Shown: positions 7,705 through 15,767, counted from the first letter of the stretch. The stretch: 16,522 bases of DNA from Brevundimonas sp. (GCF_031082345.1 NZ_JAVHLH010000034.1:1-16522), one strand, 5' to 3'. Notes: generated from the letters alone by a model not told the origin. Numbers and translations: made by a program.

Positions 7705-8034
7705 ATGGGCGATCCGCAGGAGATCCTGTCCGTGGTCCGGCAGGAGATCGAAACGGCGGTCGAGGCCATCCTGACCGCCACCACCGCCGGACTTCGGGAA
7801 CTTTCCACAATCAGTGACGCAGCCGCGGCGGAAAGGCTCGAGCGACATCTGATGCAGATCCTTGAGAACTGCGCGTTCCAGGATCTCACGGGGCAGCGTC
7901 TGGAGCAGCTGCGCGCCACGCTGGCCGACGGGGATGCGACCGCCGCCCGGTCGGACCCTCTCCTGAACGGGCCCGGCCTCCCGCAACAGGGGCTCGACCA
8001 GGCGGCCGCCGACCGCCTTCTGCTTGAACCCTAG
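7705..8034 (+). CDS. cheZ: Short CheZ-like protein, probable CheY-P phosphatase
   Basis: CheZ speeds dephosphorylation of CheY-P. This 109-residue protein has FQDLTGQRLEQL at 58-69, the CheZ active-site motif, with Asp60 and Gln64 matching Asp143 and Gln147 of E. coli CheZ. Helical sequence precedes it (about 4-56), as in the CheZ hairpin. The protein is about half the length of E. coli CheZ (214), so the four-helix-bundle arm must be short. After a low-complexity linker the C-terminus reads LDQAAADRLL (97-106), resembling the LSQ..IDALL CheY-docking peptide of FliM and CheZ. It starts one base after the cheY stop, with GGGAGAG as ribosome-binding site inside the cheY end. The neighbourhood strongly supports the call. 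Confidence 0.82.
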   Translation: MGDPQEILSVVRQEIETAVEAILTATTAGLRELSTISDAAAAERLERHLMQILENCAFQDLTGQRLEQLRATLADGDATAARSDPLLNGPGLPQQGLDQAAADRLLLEP

Positions 8035-8066
8035 CGGCGCCCCGGCGCGATTGAGCGAGCCCGGAC

Positions 8067-8636
8067 ATGGCGAGTTTCGGCATCCGGATGGACTTGCGCA
8101 AGACGAAGGCCCTGGTGGTCGACGACAACCCCCAGTCGCTGGAGCTGCTCTCGCAGATTCTCTCGGGGTTCCGGCTGGGACAGCTGAAATCCTGCCAGTC
8201 CGCCGAGGAGGCCCGGTTCCTCGTCGCCCACGACAAATTTGACCTGATCCTCATCGACTTCGCGATGCCTGGAGAGGACGGCCTGGAGCTGGCCCGCCAC
8301 ATCCGGTCCGAGCCCTCGATGCCCAACCACACGGCGCCGATCCTTATCCTGCACGGCTACACGCCGGAGCACATGGTCATTCAGGCGCGGGACGCCGGAG
8401 CCAACATGATCGTGAGGAAGCCGGTGGCCCCGGCGATCCTGCTGAGCCGCATCGAATGGATCGCGCGCGACACCCGCCATTTCGTGGAGTCGGAGAGCTA
8501 TTGCGGACCGGACCGCCGGATTCGGAACACCCCCCTGTCGCCCGAAATGCCGGAACGTCGGAGAGACGCGCTCGCCCTGACCGACGACCCGGAGCGGGCC
8601 ATGTCCCAGGACGATATTTCAGCCCTGTTCGGCTAG
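8067..8636 (+). CDS. CheY-like receiver protein with C-terminal FliM/CheZ-type docking motif
   Basis: This protein has 189 residues. The receiver covers about 12-135: acidic pair Asp19-Asp20 in ALVVDDNPQ, phospho-acceptor Asp64 in LILIDFAMPGEDG, and Lys118 in VRKPV. The switch Thr/Ser position is His96 (LILHGYT), which is unusual. A 50-residue extension contains YCGPDRRIRN (145-154), an Arg cluster ERRR (163-166), and ends MSQDDISALFG (179-189), close to the LSQ-acidic-IDALL peptide by which FliM and CheZ bind CheY-P. It may therefore bind CheY, act as a phosphate sink, or compete at the motor. The Arg-rich tail recalls the c-di-GMP-binding Cle proteins of Caulobacter, but that is speculative. 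An alternative start is ATG 8088. It lies 32 bp after the CheZ-like gene and directly before the next gene. Confidence 0.85.
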   Translation: MASFGIRMDLRKTKALVVDDNPQSLELLSQILSGFRLGQLKSCQSAEEARFLVAHDKFDLILIDFAMPGEDGLELARHIRSEPSMPNHTAPILILHGYTPEHMVIQARDAGANMIVRKPVAPAILLSRIEWIARDTRHFVESESYCGPDRRIRNTPLSPEMPERRRDALALTDDPERAMSQDDISALFG

Positions 8637-8644
8637 GAGACGTC

Positions 8645-9112
8645 ATGAGCGAAGCGCGGGTTTATGCGGTCCGGAATCGCATTTCCGAGGCCCTGGTTTC
8701 CCGGGACGGGCCCACGGTCGACCTTCTGGTGTCCGAGGCCGATGCGCGGGTCGCCCTCCTCGCTGATCGTATCGCCAGCTTCGTGGCCGGGAAGGTCGCT
8801 CACCTCTCCACCTGGGCCGAACAGCCGGAGGAGGCGCTGTTCGGCGGTTGTCAGGCCATCGGGGAGCCGGCGACGAACATCGCCGAGGTGGCGGAGGCCG
8901 CTGGGCTGGACGCCGTCGGCGCCGTCGCCCGCGGCATATGCGTCATGCTCGACGGCCTCGTCACGCGGGGGATATGGCACACCGACGCCCTGCGTGTTCA
9001 CCTGCGTGCACTGGCGGTGGTCCACGAGCAGTCCAGCCAGCCGGGAACGGCGAGCGGGGCCATTGTTGAGGAACTCCAGGCCCTGAGATCTTCTCTCGGC
9101 TTCACAGACTGA
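8645..9112 (+). CDS. Conserved-looking chemotaxis-cluster protein, possibly CheE-like
   Basis: This 155-residue, mostly helical protein has no domain I can name with confidence. It begins MSEARVYAVRNRISEALVS and has long amphipathic helices around 25-55 and 75-130, with an Ala/Leu-rich core; no signal peptide or membrane segment is present. It ends ALRSSLGFTD, recalling the LLDSLGF tail of E. coli CheZ. Position at the end of the cheY operon and overall look suggest relation to CheE, a small chemotaxis-cluster protein of Caulobacter with poorly defined function, but this is from memory. The ATG at 8645 is preceded by AGGAGA that overlaps the TAG stop of the upstream gene, so expression is coupled. 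The frame is open upstream into the preceding gene, but that part is not the real start. Confidence 0.8.
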   Translation: MSEARVYAVRNRISEALVSRDGPTVDLLVSEADARVALLADRIASFVAGKVAHLSTWAEQPEEALFGGCQAIGEPATNIAEVAEAAGLDAVGAVARGICVMLDGLVTRGIWHTDALRVHLRALAVVHEQSSQPGTASGAIVEELQALRSSLGFTD

Positions 9113-9133
9113 ACGGCGCGGCCGGTTCGAAAC

Positions 9134-9340
9134 CTAGGCGTCGTGGCTCCAGGACTTCCGGTAGGCGTCTATGGGGTCGCGGCGGAGCACGATCCGTTCG
9201 ATGTCCTCGAAGGCCTCGTTTTCGGTCAGGTCGCCGGCCCGGGCGCGACGGATGACGAGTTCGACATCGCTGAGGTCGTCGTCGCGGGTCCTCCCGGAGT
9301 CGGCCTCGGCCTGGCGGGAAACCGGATTTGCTCTGCCCAT
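9134..9340 (-). CDS. Small hypothetical protein (68 aa)
   Basis: The protein is highly charged and predicted helical, with no signal peptide or membrane segment. An N-terminal polar stretch (1-25) is followed by DVELVIRRARAGDLTENEAF and IERIVLRRDPIDAYRKSW. I do not recognise a family. A strong ribosome-binding site (AAAGGAG) stands about 6 bases before the ATG, which is the main evidence that it is real. It lies 54 bp downstream of the aldehyde dehydrogenase on the same strand and converges with the chemotaxis operon, whose stop is 21 bp away. Co-transcription with the dehydrogenase is possible. Confidence 0.65.
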   Translation of the reverse strand: MGRANPVSRQAEADSGRTRDDDLSDVELVIRRARAGDLTENEAFEDIERIVLRRDPIDAYRKSWSHDA

Positions 9341-9394
9341 GAAAGTCTCCTTTCATCGTTCAACGCCGCGCCCGCCACGGGGTTCACGGCGGAG

Positions 9395-10837
9395 TCAGCC
9401 GGCGGAGTAGGCGGTCTTGGTCTGGGTGAAGAACTCGACGGCGCCGAAGCCCTGCTCGCGCGGGCCGTAGCTGGACGATTTCGAGCCGCCGAAGGGCACA
9501 TGATAGTCGACCCCGGCGGTCGGCAGATTGACCATGGTCATCCCGGCCTTCGCCCGCCGCTGGAAATCGCGGGCGTGCTTCAGCGAGCTGGTGACGATCC
9601 CGGCGGACAGGCCGAACTCGACGCCGTTGGCGATCTCGAGCGCCTGCTCATAATCCTTGACCCGGATGGTCGAGGCGACGGGGCCGAAGACCTCCTCATT
9701 GTTGATCCGGCTGCCGGCGTCGGTGTCGGCGATCAGGGTCGGCTGGACGTACCAGCCGGGCGTTTCGAGCTGCAGCCGCCCGCCGCCGGCAGCGACGCGG
9801 CCGCCTTCCTGGCGCGCGATCTCGATGTAGCGGTAGGAGGTCTCGCGCTGGTCCTCGCTGACCGCCGGCCCGATCTGGGTGTTCGGGTCCAGCGCATCGC
9901 CGACGCGCAGCGCCGCCACCTTCTCCGCCAGGGCGGCGACGAACCGGTCGTGGATCCCGTCCTGGACGATCAGGCGGCTGGAGGCGGTGCAGCGCTGGCC
10001 GGTGGCGTAGTAGGAGCCGTCGAGGGCGATCATCACCGCCCGCTCCAGATCGGCGTCGTCGAGCACGATCAGCGGGTTCTTGCCGCCCATCTCCAGTTGC
10101 ACCCGCGCCTGACGTTTGACCGCTCCGGCGGCCACGCCGGCGCCGACGCCCTGCGAGCCGGTGAAGGAGACCCCGGCCACATCCGGATGGTCGACGATGG
10201 CCTGGCCGACCCCGCCGCGCCCGATGACCAGGTTCAGCACGCCCTTGGGCAGGCCGGCCTCGTGCAGGATGGCGACCAGGGCCTCCGCCGTCGCCGGGGT
10301 CGGACCGGCGGGCTTCATCACCACCGTATTGCCGAAGGCCAGGGCCGGCGCCGCCTTCCACGCCGGGATGGCGACGGGAAAGTTCCACGGGGTGATCAGG
10401 CCGAACACGCCGACGGGCTGGCGGTAGGTCTGGATCTCCACTCCCGGCCGCACCGAGGCGAGGTTCTGGCCGTGCAGGCGCAGGGCCTCGCCGGCGAAAT
10501 ACTTCAGGATACGCCCGGCCCGGACCGTCTCGCCGATCCCCTCGGCCAGGGTCTTGCCCTCCTCGCGCGACAGCAGGCGGCCGAGCGACTCGCGCCGCTC
10601 CATGACCAGGGTCCCGGCCCGATCGAGGATGTCGGAGCGCACCTCGGGCGAGGCCTCGGACCAGGCCGGGAAGGCCGCCTTCGCCGCGGCCACGGCGGCG
10701 GCGACCTCGTCCACGCCTCCGTCGGGGATGCGGGCCACAAGATCCCGCGTGTCGGAGGGATTGAGGCTCTCGGACGGCCGGTCGGCCGACACCTTCTCCC
10801 CATCGATCCAGTGGGACAGTTCAAGCGTGTCGGTCAT
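9395..10837 (-). CDS. NAD(P)-dependent aldehyde dehydrogenase, probable alpha-ketoglutaric semialdehyde (2,5-dioxovalerate) dehydrogenase
   Basis: This 480-residue protein is of normal aldehyde dehydrogenase length. Catalytic parts are intact: Asn152 in TPWNFP, Lys175 in KPAG, the cofactor-loop FTGS (225-228), Glu249 in LEMGGKN and nucleophile Cys283 in GQRCTASS. The C-terminal GVDYHVPFGGSKSSSYGPRE and EFFTQTKTAYS are typical of alpha-ketoglutaric semialdehyde dehydrogenases, which oxidise 2,5-dioxopentanoate to 2-oxoglutarate in pentose (Weimberg-type), glucarate or hydroxyproline breakdown. It closely resembles the enzyme named XylA in the Caulobacter xylose pathway, though no other pathway gene is present here; no symbol is given because xylA usually means xylose isomerase. 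The ATG at 10837 follows AAGGA. It is divergent from the next gene across 186 bp. Confidence 0.88.
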   Translation of the reverse strand: MTDTLELSHWIDGEKVSADRPSESLNPSDTRDLVARIPDGGVDEVAAAVAAAKAAFPAWSEASPEVRSDILDRAGTLVMERRESLGRLLSREEGKTLAEGIGETVRAGRILKYFAGEALRLHGQNLASVRPGVEIQTYRQPVGVFGLITPWNFPVAIPAWKAAPALAFGNTVVMKPAGPTPATAEALVAILHEAGLPKGVLNLVIGRGGVGQAIVDHPDVAGVSFTGSQGVGAGVAAGAVKRQARVQLEMGGKNPLIVLDDADLERAVMIALDGSYYATGQRCTASSRLIVQDGIHDRFVAALAEKVAALRVGDALDPNTQIGPAVSEDQRETSYRYIEIARQEGGRVAAGGGRLQLETPGWYVQPTLIADTDAGSRINNEEVFGPVASTIRVKDYEQALEIANGVEFGLSAGIVTSSLKHARDFQRRAKAGMTMVNLPTAGVDYHVPFGGSKSSSYGPREQGFGAVEFFTQTKTAYSAG

Positions 10838-11023
10838 GGCGGGTCCTTCAGCACGGCGCGGCGGGGCCGGGGGGCGAGTCTAGATAGAGGGTGAGGCGGC
10901 CGCGGTCAGCCCATCTCTTCCAGCGGCGCTTTCGGAGAGCTCCGCCCGACCTTCCCTCGAAGCCGACGGGCGATCACAGCCTGTGGTAGGTTAATCCCGT
11001 CATCGGTCGCGATGGAGGAAGAC

Positions 11024-12301
11024 ATGAGCTCGCAAGCCTCATGGATCGCCAGCCAGCCGGTCAGGTCGGGCGGCCAGGCACGGCCGGCCCGCCGCCCCTT
11101 CGAGAGTCTGACCGCGGCCGCCCTCGGGCGCCTGCTGAAGCGGCTGATCCGCACCGGTTCGCTGACCGTGGCCCTGCCCTCCGGCGAAGTCCTGCAAGCC
11201 GGCGACGGGGCTGGAGAGCCGGTCCGGATCCGGCTGCGCGACAACCGCACGGCCTGGCGCCTGGCGCTCTATCCGGGTCTCGGGCTGGGCGAGGCCTGGA
11301 TGGACGGCGACGTGACCCTGGAGCAGGGGACGCTGTGGAATCTGCTGGACCTCGTCGGAGGCAACCTGTCCCTGCGGCCGCCGCCCCGGCGAGGCCGGCT
11401 GGCGCGCCTGTGGCGTCGCATCGAACAGGCCAACGACCGGGCCGCCGCGCGACGCAACGTGGCCCATCACTACGACCTGTCGCTTGACCTCTACCGGCGC
11501 TTCCTCGACGCCGACCTGCAGTATTCCTGCGCCTATTTCGAACGCCCCGGGATGGGCCTCGACGAGGCCCAGGTCGCCAAGAAGCGCCACCTCGCCGCCA
11601 AATTGCTGCTGGAGCCGGGTCAGACCGTGCTCGACATCGGCTGCGGTTGGGGCGGTCTGGCCATGACCCTGGCCGAGGATGCGGGCGCCCGCGTCACCGG
11701 CGTCACCCTGTCCGGCGAACAGCTCGCCGTCGCGCGCGAGCGGGCGCAGTCGCGCGGCCTCGCCGACCGCGTCGAGTTCCGGCGGCAGGACTACCGCGAT
11801 GTCGAGGAGACCTTCGACCGCATTGTCTCGGTCGGCATGTTCGAGCACGTCGGCGTCCCGAACTACCAGGCCTATTTCGACGCCATCGCGCGCCTTCTGA
11901 CCGAGGACGGCGTGGCGGTCGTGCACGCCATCGGCCAGAACCGCGTCTCGGTCAGCAACCAGCCCTGGATCGGCAAATACATCTTCCCCGGCGGCTACAC
12001 CCCGGCCCTGTCGGAGATCCTGCCGGCCATCGAGCGGGCCGGATTGTGGGTCACCGACATCGAGATCCTGCGCCTTCACTACGCCGAGACGCTGAAGGCC
12101 TGGCGCGAGCGATTCGAGACGAACCGGGCCGAGATCGCCACCCTCTACGACGACCGCTTCTGCCGGATGTGGGAGTTCTACCTCTGCCTCAGCGAGGTCG
12201 CCTTCCGCCATCGCGGCTGCATGGTGTTCCAGATCCAGCTGTCGAAACGGGTCGACGCCGTACCGCTGACCCGGGACTACATCCACGACGCGGCAGCCTG
12301 A
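11024..12301 (+). CDS. cfa: Cyclopropane-fatty-acyl-phospholipid synthase
   Basis: This 425-residue enzyme adds a methylene group from S-adenosylmethionine across double bonds of membrane phospholipid acyl chains, typically in stationary phase or acid stress. An N-terminal domain (about 30-140) precedes the methyltransferase core. Motifs are HHYDLS (148-153), QYSCAYF (166-172, with the conserved Cys169), the SAM site LDIGCGWGG (203-211), Glu274 in GMFEHVG, His301 in HAIG, FPGGYTPALSEI (321-332) and MWEFYLCLSE (382-391). The 27-residue Glu-His spacing equals that of E. coli Cfa (Glu239, His266, bicarbonate ligands). The ATG at 11024 follows GGAGGAAG by about 4 bases; an ATG at 11012 in frame lies before that site. 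Related mycolic or fatty-acid methyltransferases are the alternative. Confidence 0.92.
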   Translation: MSSQASWIASQPVRSGGQARPARRPFESLTAAALGRLLKRLIRTGSLTVALPSGEVLQAGDGAGEPVRIRLRDNRTAWRLALYPGLGLGEAWMDGDVTLEQGTLWNLLDLVGGNLSLRPPPRRGRLARLWRRIEQANDRAAARRNVAHHYDLSLDLYRRFLDADLQYSCAYFERPGMGLDEAQVAKKRHLAAKLLLEPGQTVLDIGCGWGGLAMTLAEDAGARVTGVTLSGEQLAVARERAQSRGLADRVEFRRQDYRDVEETFDRIVSVGMFEHVGVPNYQAYFDAIARLLTEDGVAVVHAIGQNRVSVSNQPWIGKYIFPGGYTPALSEILPAIERAGLWVTDIEILRLHYAETLKAWRERFETNRAEIATLYDDRFCRMWEFYLCLSEVAFRHRGCMVFQIQLSKRVDAVPLTRDYIHDAAA

Positions 12302-12413
12302 CGCTCCCCGCACGACTGGACTTCCGCCCTCTGACAAGGCTCACTGCGCGCTCGACGAGGACGCGTCAGCCGGCGGTCGGCGCAAGACGTCCGGATATTC
12401 GGGGATCAGAGAC

Positions 12414-15400
12414 ATGAAGCGCGAACTCCTGGCTACGGCCGCACTGCTGGCGCTCGCCTGCCCGGCCATGGCCCAGACGCCGGAACCCGTCTCGCCGATC
12501 GCGGGCCCGCCCGTTCCGGCGCCGGTCGAGGAACAGGCGCAGCCCGATTCCCAGGCCGCGCCCGCCGTCGCCGCCGCGTCGGACGAGACGCCCAAATGGG
12601 ATGTGCAGAACCCGCCCGGACCGTCGCGCGACATCCCCATCGACGTGACCCGCGGCACCTGGATGTCCGTCGACGTCAGTCCGGACGGCCGCACCCTCGT
12701 GTTCGACATGCTGGGCGACATCTATGTCATGCCGGTCTCGGGCGGGGAGGCGCGGGCCATCGCCAGCGGCGTGGCCTGGGACATGCAGCCGAAATGGTCG
12801 CCCGACGGCCGCCACATCGCCTTCACCTCGGACCGCGCCGGGGGCGACAACATCTGGATCATGGACGCTGACGGGTCCAACCCCGTCCAGGTTTCGAAGG
12901 AATCCTTCCGCCTGCTGAACCAGCCGGAGTGGACGCCGGACGGCCAGTTCATCGTCGCGCGGAAACACTTCACCTCGGCCCGCTCGCTGGGGGCCGGAGA
13001 ACTGTGGATGTACCACCGCACCGGCGGCGGCGGCGTGCAGATGACGGAGCGGCGCACCCAGCAGAAGGACACGGGCGAGCCCGCCTTCTCGCCGGACGGC
13101 CGCTATCTCTATTTCAGCGACGACGCGACGCCGGGGAACACCTTCGAATATTCGAAGGACGTCAACGGCCAGATCTACATCATCCGCCGCCTCGACCGCG
13201 AGACCGGCGAGGTCGATCCCTACATCACCGGCCCGGGCGGCTCGATTCGCCCGACGCCCTCGCCCGACGGCAAGTCGATCGCCTTCATCCGGCGCGTCCG
13301 CTACCAGTCGGTCCTCTATGTGATGGACATCGAGTCCGGGCGCGAGACCCCGGTCTTCTCCGGCCTCGACCGCGACCTGCAGGAGACCTGGGCCGTCCAC
13401 GGCGTCTATCCGGCCATCAGCTGGACGCCCGACAACCGCTCCATCGTGTTCTGGGCCGACGGCCGGATCCAGCGGGTCGAGGTCGCCTCGGGGACGGTGT
13501 CCGACATCCCCTTCCATGTCGCCGACACCCGGCGGGTGCAGGACGCCGTCCGCTTCCCCGTCCAGGTCGCGCCCGACAGCTTCGATGTGAAGATGGTGCG
13601 CTGGGCCCGCCCCTCGCCGGACGGTTCGAAGGTGGTGTTCGAGGCGCTGGGCCAACTGTGGATCCGCGACCTGCCGACCGGACAGGCGCGCCGCCTGACC
13701 CGTCAGGGCGACCATTTCGAGCTCTATCCGAACTGGTCCCGGGACGGTCGCTCGATCGTCTACACGACCTGGGACGACCAGGACCTGGGGTCGGTCCGGG
13801 TGGTCCCCGCCTCGGGGGGCGCCGGGCGGGTCGTGACCAGCCGCCCGGGCCACTACATCGAGCCGACCTTCTCGCCGGACGGCCGCACCATCGTCTATCG
13901 CAAGGTCAATGACGGCTTCCTGACCACCGCCCTGTGGAGCCGGGAGCCCGGCGTCTACCGCGTCCCCGCCGCGGGCGGCGAGGCGGTCCTGATCACCGAC
14001 GAGGGGGCCCATCCCCAGTTCGGCGCCGACGGCGACCGCCTGTTCCTCACCAGCCGCGACGGCGACAAGCGCACCCTGATCTCGGTCGATCTGGACGGAT
14101 CCGACGAACGGACCCACCTGACCTCCGAATGGGCCGCGGAGTTCGCCGTCTCACCGGACGGGAACTGGATCGGCTGGACCGAGCGGTTCAACGCCTATGT
14201 CGCGCCCTTCGTGGCGGCGGGCCGGCCTATCAACGTGGGCCCCGACGGCAAGTCCCTGCCGCAGGCCCGGGTCACCCGCGACTCCGGCGAGTGGCTCAGC
14301 TGGTCGGGCGATTCCCGCAGCCTGCACTGGTCGCAGGGCCCGGAGCTGTTCACCCGCGACCTGAACCGCTCCTTCGCCTTCGTCGAGGGCGCGCCCGAGG
14401 AACTGCCCAAGCCGGACGAGCACGGCGTCAATCTCGGCTTCAGCGTCGAGACGGATCGTCCGCAGGGCCGCATGGCCCTGGTCGGGGCGCGGCTGATCAC
14501 CATGAACGGCGCCGAGGTGATCGAGAACGGAATCATCGTCGTCGACGGCAACCGCATCGAGGCCATCGGTTCGACCGCCAGCATGACGATCCCGGCGGGC
14601 ATTCCGACCCTCGACATGACCGGCAAGACCATCATGCCCGGCCTGATCGACACCCACTGGCACGGGGCCATGGGTTCGGACGAGATCATCCCCGAGCAGA
14701 GCTGGGTCGACTACGCCTCGCTGGCCTTCGGGGTGACCACGATCCACAACCCGTCCGCGGACACCAGCGAGATCTTCGCCCACAGCGAACTGGCCCGCGC
14801 CGGCCGCGTCGTGGCCCCGCGCGTCTTCTCGACCGGGACCATCCTGTACGGAGCGACCACCGCCTTCACGGCCCAGGTCGACGACCTCGACGACGCCCTG
14901 TCGACGCTGCGGCGGATGCAGGCGGCCGGGGCGTGGAGCGTCAAGAGCTACAACCAGCCCCGCCGCGAGCAGCGCCAGCAGGTCATCGAAGCGGCGCGGC
15001 AGCTGAACATGATGGTCGTGCCGGAGGGCGGCTCGCTGTTCCAGCACAACATGTCGATGATCGTCGACGGCCACACCACCATCGAGCACGCGATCCCGCT
15101 GGCCAATCTGTACGACGACGTCCACCAGCTGTGGCGCCAGACCAACGTCGCCTACAACCCGACCATCGTGGTCGCCTATGGCGGCAGCTACGGCGAGAAC
15201 TACTGGTACCAGGAGAGCGAGGTCTGGAACGATCCGATCCTGACCCAGTATGTGCCGCGCCGCATCCTCGACGCTCGCGCCCGGCGCCCGGTCACGGCGC
15301 CGGACAATGAGTGGAACCACATCTCGGTGGCCCGCGAGGCGACCCGTCTGGCCGCCGAGGGCGTCACCGTCCAGATCGGCGCCCACGGCCAGCGCGAAGG

Positions 15401-15758
15401 CCTGGCGGCGCACTGGGAAGTGTGGAGCCTGACCCAGGGCGGGATGCAGCCGCTGGAGGCGATCCGCGCCGGCACCCTGAACGGCGCCAAGGCCCTGGGC
15501 ATGGACGGCGACATCGGCTCGCTGGAGGTCGGCAAGCTGGCCGACATGGTGGTGCTGGACGCCAACCCGCTGGAGAACATCCGCAACACCACCTCGGTCG
15601 CCTACACGGTGCTCAATGGCCGGGTGTACGACTCCGGCATGAACGAGATCGCGCCGCGCCAGCGGCCACGCGCCCCGTTCTGGTTCGCGGAAACCGGCGG
15701 CGAGGGCTGGGCGGCCGGCGCCGCGGAGGCGGACGGCCACGGTCACGACAGCCACTGA
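12414..15758 (+). CDS. Exported TolB/tricorn-like beta-propeller and amidohydrolase fusion protein
   Basis: This 1114-residue protein starts with a signal peptide (MKRELLATAALLALACPAMA, cut before QTP), so it should be periplasmic or secreted. A Pro/Ala-rich stretch follows to about 70. Residues 75-660 hold about ten PD40 repeats (VSPDGRTLVF, WSPDGRHIAF, FSPDGRYLYF and others), forming one or two beta-propellers. From about 686 (MALVGARLITMNG) an amidohydrolase domain follows: metal motif His748-Trp-His750 in IDTHWH, Lys844 in SVKSYNQ as the possible carboxylated lysine, His892 in IEHAI and His991 in IGAHGQ. The end is typical of the superfamily (GSLEVGKLADMVVLDANPL). A usual strand-8 Asp is not obvious after GAHGQ. 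Proteins of this layout are annotated as amidohydrolase or peptidase-like; the substrate is unknown. The tail is His-rich (DGHGHDSH). A GGGGA lies upstream of the ATG. Confidence 0.88.
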   Translation: MKRELLATAALLALACPAMAQTPEPVSPIAGPPVPAPVEEQAQPDSQAAPAVAAASDETPKWDVQNPPGPSRDIPIDVTRGTWMSVDVSPDGRTLVFDMLGDIYVMPVSGGEARAIASGVAWDMQPKWSPDGRHIAFTSDRAGGDNIWIMDADGSNPVQVSKESFRLLNQPEWTPDGQFIVARKHFTSARSLGAGELWMYHRTGGGGVQMTERRTQQKDTGEPAFSPDGRYLYFSDDATPGNTFEYSKDVNGQIYIIRRLDRETGEVDPYITGPGGSIRPTPSPDGKSIAFIRRVRYQSVLYVMDIESGRETPVFSGLDRDLQETWAVHGVYPAISWTPDNRSIVFWADGRIQRVEVASGTVSDIPFHVADTRRVQDAVRFPVQVAPDSFDVKMVRWARPSPDGSKVVFEALGQLWIRDLPTGQARRLTRQGDHFELYPNWSRDGRSIVYTTWDDQDLGSVRVVPASGGAGRVVTSRPGHYIEPTFSPDGRTIVYRKVNDGFLTTALWSREPGVYRVPAAGGEAVLITDEGAHPQFGADGDRLFLTSRDGDKRTLISVDLDGSDERTHLTSEWAAEFAVSPDGNWIGWTERFNAYVAPFVAAGRPINVGPDGKSLPQARVTRDSGEWLSWSGDSRSLHWSQGPELFTRDLNRSFAFVEGAPEELPKPDEHGVNLGFSVETDRPQGRMALVGARLITMNGAEVIENGIIVVDGNRIEAIGSTASMTIPAGIPTLDMTGKTIMPGLIDTHWHGAMGSDEIIPEQSWVDYASLAFGVTTIHNPSADTSEIFAHSELARAGRVVAPRVFSTGTILYGATTAFTAQVDDLDDALSTLRRMQAAGAWSVKSYNQPRREQRQQVIEAARQLNMMVVPEGGSLFQHNMSMIVDGHTTIEHAIPLANLYDDVHQLWRQTNVAYNPTIVVAYGGSYGENYWYQESEVWNDPILTQYVPRRILDARARRPVTAPDNEWNHISVAREATRLAAEGVTVQIGAHGQREGLAAHWEVWSLTQGGMQPLEAIRAGTLNGAKALGMDGDIGSLEVGKLADMVVLDANPLENIRNTTSVAYTVLNGRVYDSGMNEIAPRQRPRAPFWFAETGGEGWAAGAAEADGHGHDSH

Positions 15759-15767
15759 AGCCTGAAC

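Noticed and set aside
9124..9134. Small hairpin GGTT-CGA-AACC between convergent genes
   Set aside because: A 4-bp stem with a 3-base loop and no T-tract is too weak to call a terminator.
9143..10894. A 583-codon open frame opposite the aldehyde dehydrogenase
   Set aside because: Low-complexity antisense translation; the minus strand encodes a complete enzyme with all catalytic residues.
12414..12482. Lipoprotein signal at Cys16 of the propeller-amidohydrolase
   Set aside because: The residues before the Cys (LALA) do not fit a good lipobox, while AMA before QTP is a good signal peptidase I site.
12366..14117. Long minus-strand open frames opposite the propeller-amidohydrolase gene (also 14151-15755)
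   Set aside because: Composition is typical of GC-rich antisense and no ribosome-binding site or domain is seen.
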